A stretch of DNA of 64,000 bases from Ottowia sp. GTDB taxonomy: Bacteria > Pseudomonadota > Gammaproteobacteria > Burkholderiales > Burkholderiaceae_C. The stretch covers positions 1-64,000 of the forward strand of contig NZ_JADJCO010000004.1 of NCBI RefSeq assembly GCF_016703145.1, in the 5' to 3' direction. The notes beneath the pieces are model-generated. The model did no database searches, was not told the DNA's origin, and was given only the letters and a program-made list of their open reading frames with translations. This document shows positions 62,374 to 64,000 of this stretch, piece by piece; within the stretch, counting starts at the first letter, position 1; every line of letters begins with the position of its first letter. The translations under genes and the position numbers were made by a program.

Positions 62374-63726
62374 ACACCGCTCAACACCGCGATTCACGCC
62401 TACCACCCGGCTTGCTGTTCTGTGCACTTGCACTGATCTATAGCCTATGGTTGGTAGCATGCTGGCCTGGAATCCTGGGCCAAGACAGCTTGGCGATCAT
62501 TCTCGAAGTCGAATCCAATCGCGACTTCCAATCAAACAAGCCGCCACTCTGGTATCTCTTTAACCTCGCGCTCATGGTCCTTGGCGCTAGGAAATCCCGA
62601 TCGCTTGTCAAATGTTGATTTGCACACTGGTGTGCACCCGCATCTTGAGTTTGATGTGGACAAATCAGCTTTTACAAGAGCTTGCCGGCCTGCAGTTGGG
62701 GTGGCACTGGCACCCAGCGTGCTGTACTATGCGAGCAGCCTGTATTCTGACGGTATTTACGCTATCGCGTTGGCTGGAATGCTATTTGAAGTGTGGCGCT
62801 GCTGGCGCCAGCGTCGGCTCGATATGACCGCATGCTGGATGCTGACAATTACCGTGCCATTCGCACTTTTCTCTCGCCCCAATGGAATTCTGAATGTCAT
62901 TGCCATTCTTGCTCTCGCGATTGCACTGCCCCGGGTGCATCGGTGGCGACTTGCTGCAGTGGTCGTGCCGTGGTGCGTATTGGCAGCATTCGCACACTTT
63001 GAATTCAAGCAACGCAATCCAATTGGCTCCATCTTTCCATTGGCACTATACGAAACCGTCGGATTTCTGGAACGCCGACCCATGGGCCTGTGGGAGCGCG
63101 GTGAGCCCAGAGTTACCGCAGCAACCGTTGACGCGTTGACGTCATCGGGCAACAGTCTAGAGAAAATTCTTCAATTTCATGACCACTACTATTGGGATCC
63201 GCTCATTTTTTTTCCTCAAGGGCCTGCATTGCTAGGCCTGTCCAAGGACGCCAAAAACACTATTTTGCGCGAATTTTTTACATATAATCTTTGGCACAAT
63301 TTCCCTGCGTTTGCAGCGAGCCGCATCAACATTTTTCTTTATTCGTCCTTAGCGGACGGCGGATTCGCAGGGTCAACAAACGCGGAGCACATCCTGCCCC
63401 AGACTCACTCAAATTCTGAAATCCGGTTTCGTCACGGCGTCATTCACCGTTGGCAGGTGGATTGGCTGGACTTCACGTTCAAATATCGTGCGATACTGTG
63501 GACACCGTGGGCCGGCCTGATACTGATGATGTTGGCAGGCGCACGCACATGGCGGTGCCGCGACCGTCCTGGCATGCTCGTTTGCGCGATATTTTGGTTT
63601 CAACTTTTTGCCGTCTTCACGCTCTCGATCGCGGGGGAATATCGCTATTTGTTGGCGTTTTTCGTCGCACCTTTGGTGTTGCTTCCAATATTCGCCGCAT
63701 CTGATTCTTCATCGTCCAATGTCTAG
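62370..63726 (+). pseudogene. polytopic membrane protein of a surface-polysaccharide locus, frameshifted
   Basis: The start MNTAQHRDSRLPPGLLFCAL at 62370 leads into hydrophobic segments and ACWPGILGQDSLAI. It then breaks near 62590 (another frame continues LICTLVCTRILSLMW) and again near 62680. After that a long frame continues ACRPAVGVALAPSVLYYASSLYSDGIYAIALAG to 63726. Many transmembrane helices and a soluble loop near residues 230-330 suggest a GT-C-type glycosyltransferase or similar; I cannot name a family. Two one-base deletions would restore one protein of about 450 residues. A small transporter gene overlaps its end. Confidence 0.65.
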
Positions 63727-64000
63727 TCTCGTCATTGCTCTAACGCTCGTGTGTGTGCTGGCCATCAGTACCGGGCAACTGATGTTCAAAAAGGCCGCGC
63801 AAGCGATGCCTGACGTGCTGTCGCTCTCAGCCCTGCTGCACAACGGCTGGCTGATCGCCTCGCTCGTGCTCTACGGCGTCACCACCCTCGGCTGGGTCTG
63901 GATCCTCCGTCACGCGCCGCTGCATTTGGCTTACCCTTTCATGGGCTTGGCCTTTTTGATCGTGCCGACACTGGCCTGGGCCTTCCTCGGCGAGCCGCTG
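63719..64000 (+). CDS. EamA/SMR-like small membrane transporter, cut by the window edge
   Basis: The reading MSSLVIALTLVCVLAISTGQ at 63719 runs to the end of the window (94 residues so far). It has three hydrophobic helices and the signature GQLMFKKAAQ, then YGVTTLGWVWILRHAPLHLAYPFMGLAFLIVPTLAWAFLGEPL. This is typical of four-helix drug/metabolite proteins such as ArnE-like lipid-sugar flippase subunits. The start overlaps the previous gene's stop, which suggests one operon for surface sugar transfer. Confidence 0.82.
   Translation, partial: MSSLVIALTLVCVLAISTGQLMFKKAAQAMPDVLSLSALLHNGWLIASLVLYGVTTLGWVWILRHAPLHLAYPFMGLAFLIVPTLAWAFLGEPL

Overview
The window is about 64 kb of GC-rich (roughly two-thirds G+C by eye) bacterial chromosome. 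The protein set and gene order (hslUV next to dksA, phoH-ybeY, rplM-rpsI, a Liv-type ABC operon with an acyl-CoA ligase, paaABCDE, an ahcY-tlyA-metF block behind an SAH riboswitch) point to Betaproteobacteria, Burkholderiales, most likely Comamonadaceae. That assignment is inference from family resemblance; no search was run.

Layout. 0.3-3.5 kb: hslU (frameshifted), hslV, a small unknown gene and dksA, all on the minus strand. 3.7-4.7 kb: a frameshifted IS110-type transposase. 4.9-6.0 kb: a CobW-type metal GTPase. 6.2-13.1 kb: livH-livM-livG-livF, an acyl-CoA ligase and a Liv-type binding protein. 13.9-22.2 kb, minus strand: a TetR regulator followed by a biotin-dependent acyl-CoA carboxylase (both subunits), two acyl-CoA dehydrogenases and a ligase, an isoprenoid/branched acyl-CoA degradation operon. 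22.4-34.1 kb: psd, an FAH hydrolase, nodI/nodJ-like ABC exporter, hbd, a frameshifted dsbD-like gene, a CFA-synthase-like methyltransferase, xerC, a DUF484 gene, dapF and aqpZ. 34.2-37.8 kb: ruvB and ruvA separated by a two-gene AAA ATPase/TOPRIM-like cassette. 37.9-46.1 kb: phoH, ybeY, a histidine-kinase remnant, dtd, a CDF metal exporter, tyrS, an M23 peptidase, erpA, a bactofilin, rpsI and rplM. 46.2-51.3 kb: rlmJ and the phenylacetyl-CoA epoxidase genes paaABCDE behind a palindromic operator. 51.3-55.6 kb: a 167-bp inverted-repeat element, rlpA, metF, tlyA, ahcY and its SAH riboswitch. 55.6-59.7 kb: parDE, an IS21-family element and a Fic-family gene truncated by it. 59.7-64 kb: prfC, then a lower-GC surface-polysaccharide-like segment with decayed or mis-sequenced membrane genes.

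The most unusual signal is not a gene. About twenty copies of one degenerate AT-richer repeat of about 65 bp are scattered on both strands. Some lie between genes or supply stop codons. At least eight lie inside reading frames without breaking them: both carboxylase subunits, dsbD (where the repeat encodes the signal peptide), dapF, rlmJ, paaC, paaD and tlyA. A second GC-rich repeat of about 80-100 bp sits in three intercistronic gaps of ABC-transporter operons. The other leading observations are the ATPase/TOPRIM-like pair splitting ruvAB, and four TTAGG motifs at exactly 24-bp spacing upstream of the truncated Fic gene.

Several otherwise good genes carry single-base indels (hslU, the IS110 transposase, dsbD, and the two genes at 61.4-63.7 kb). 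These could be genuine decay or assembly errors; raw reads would decide.
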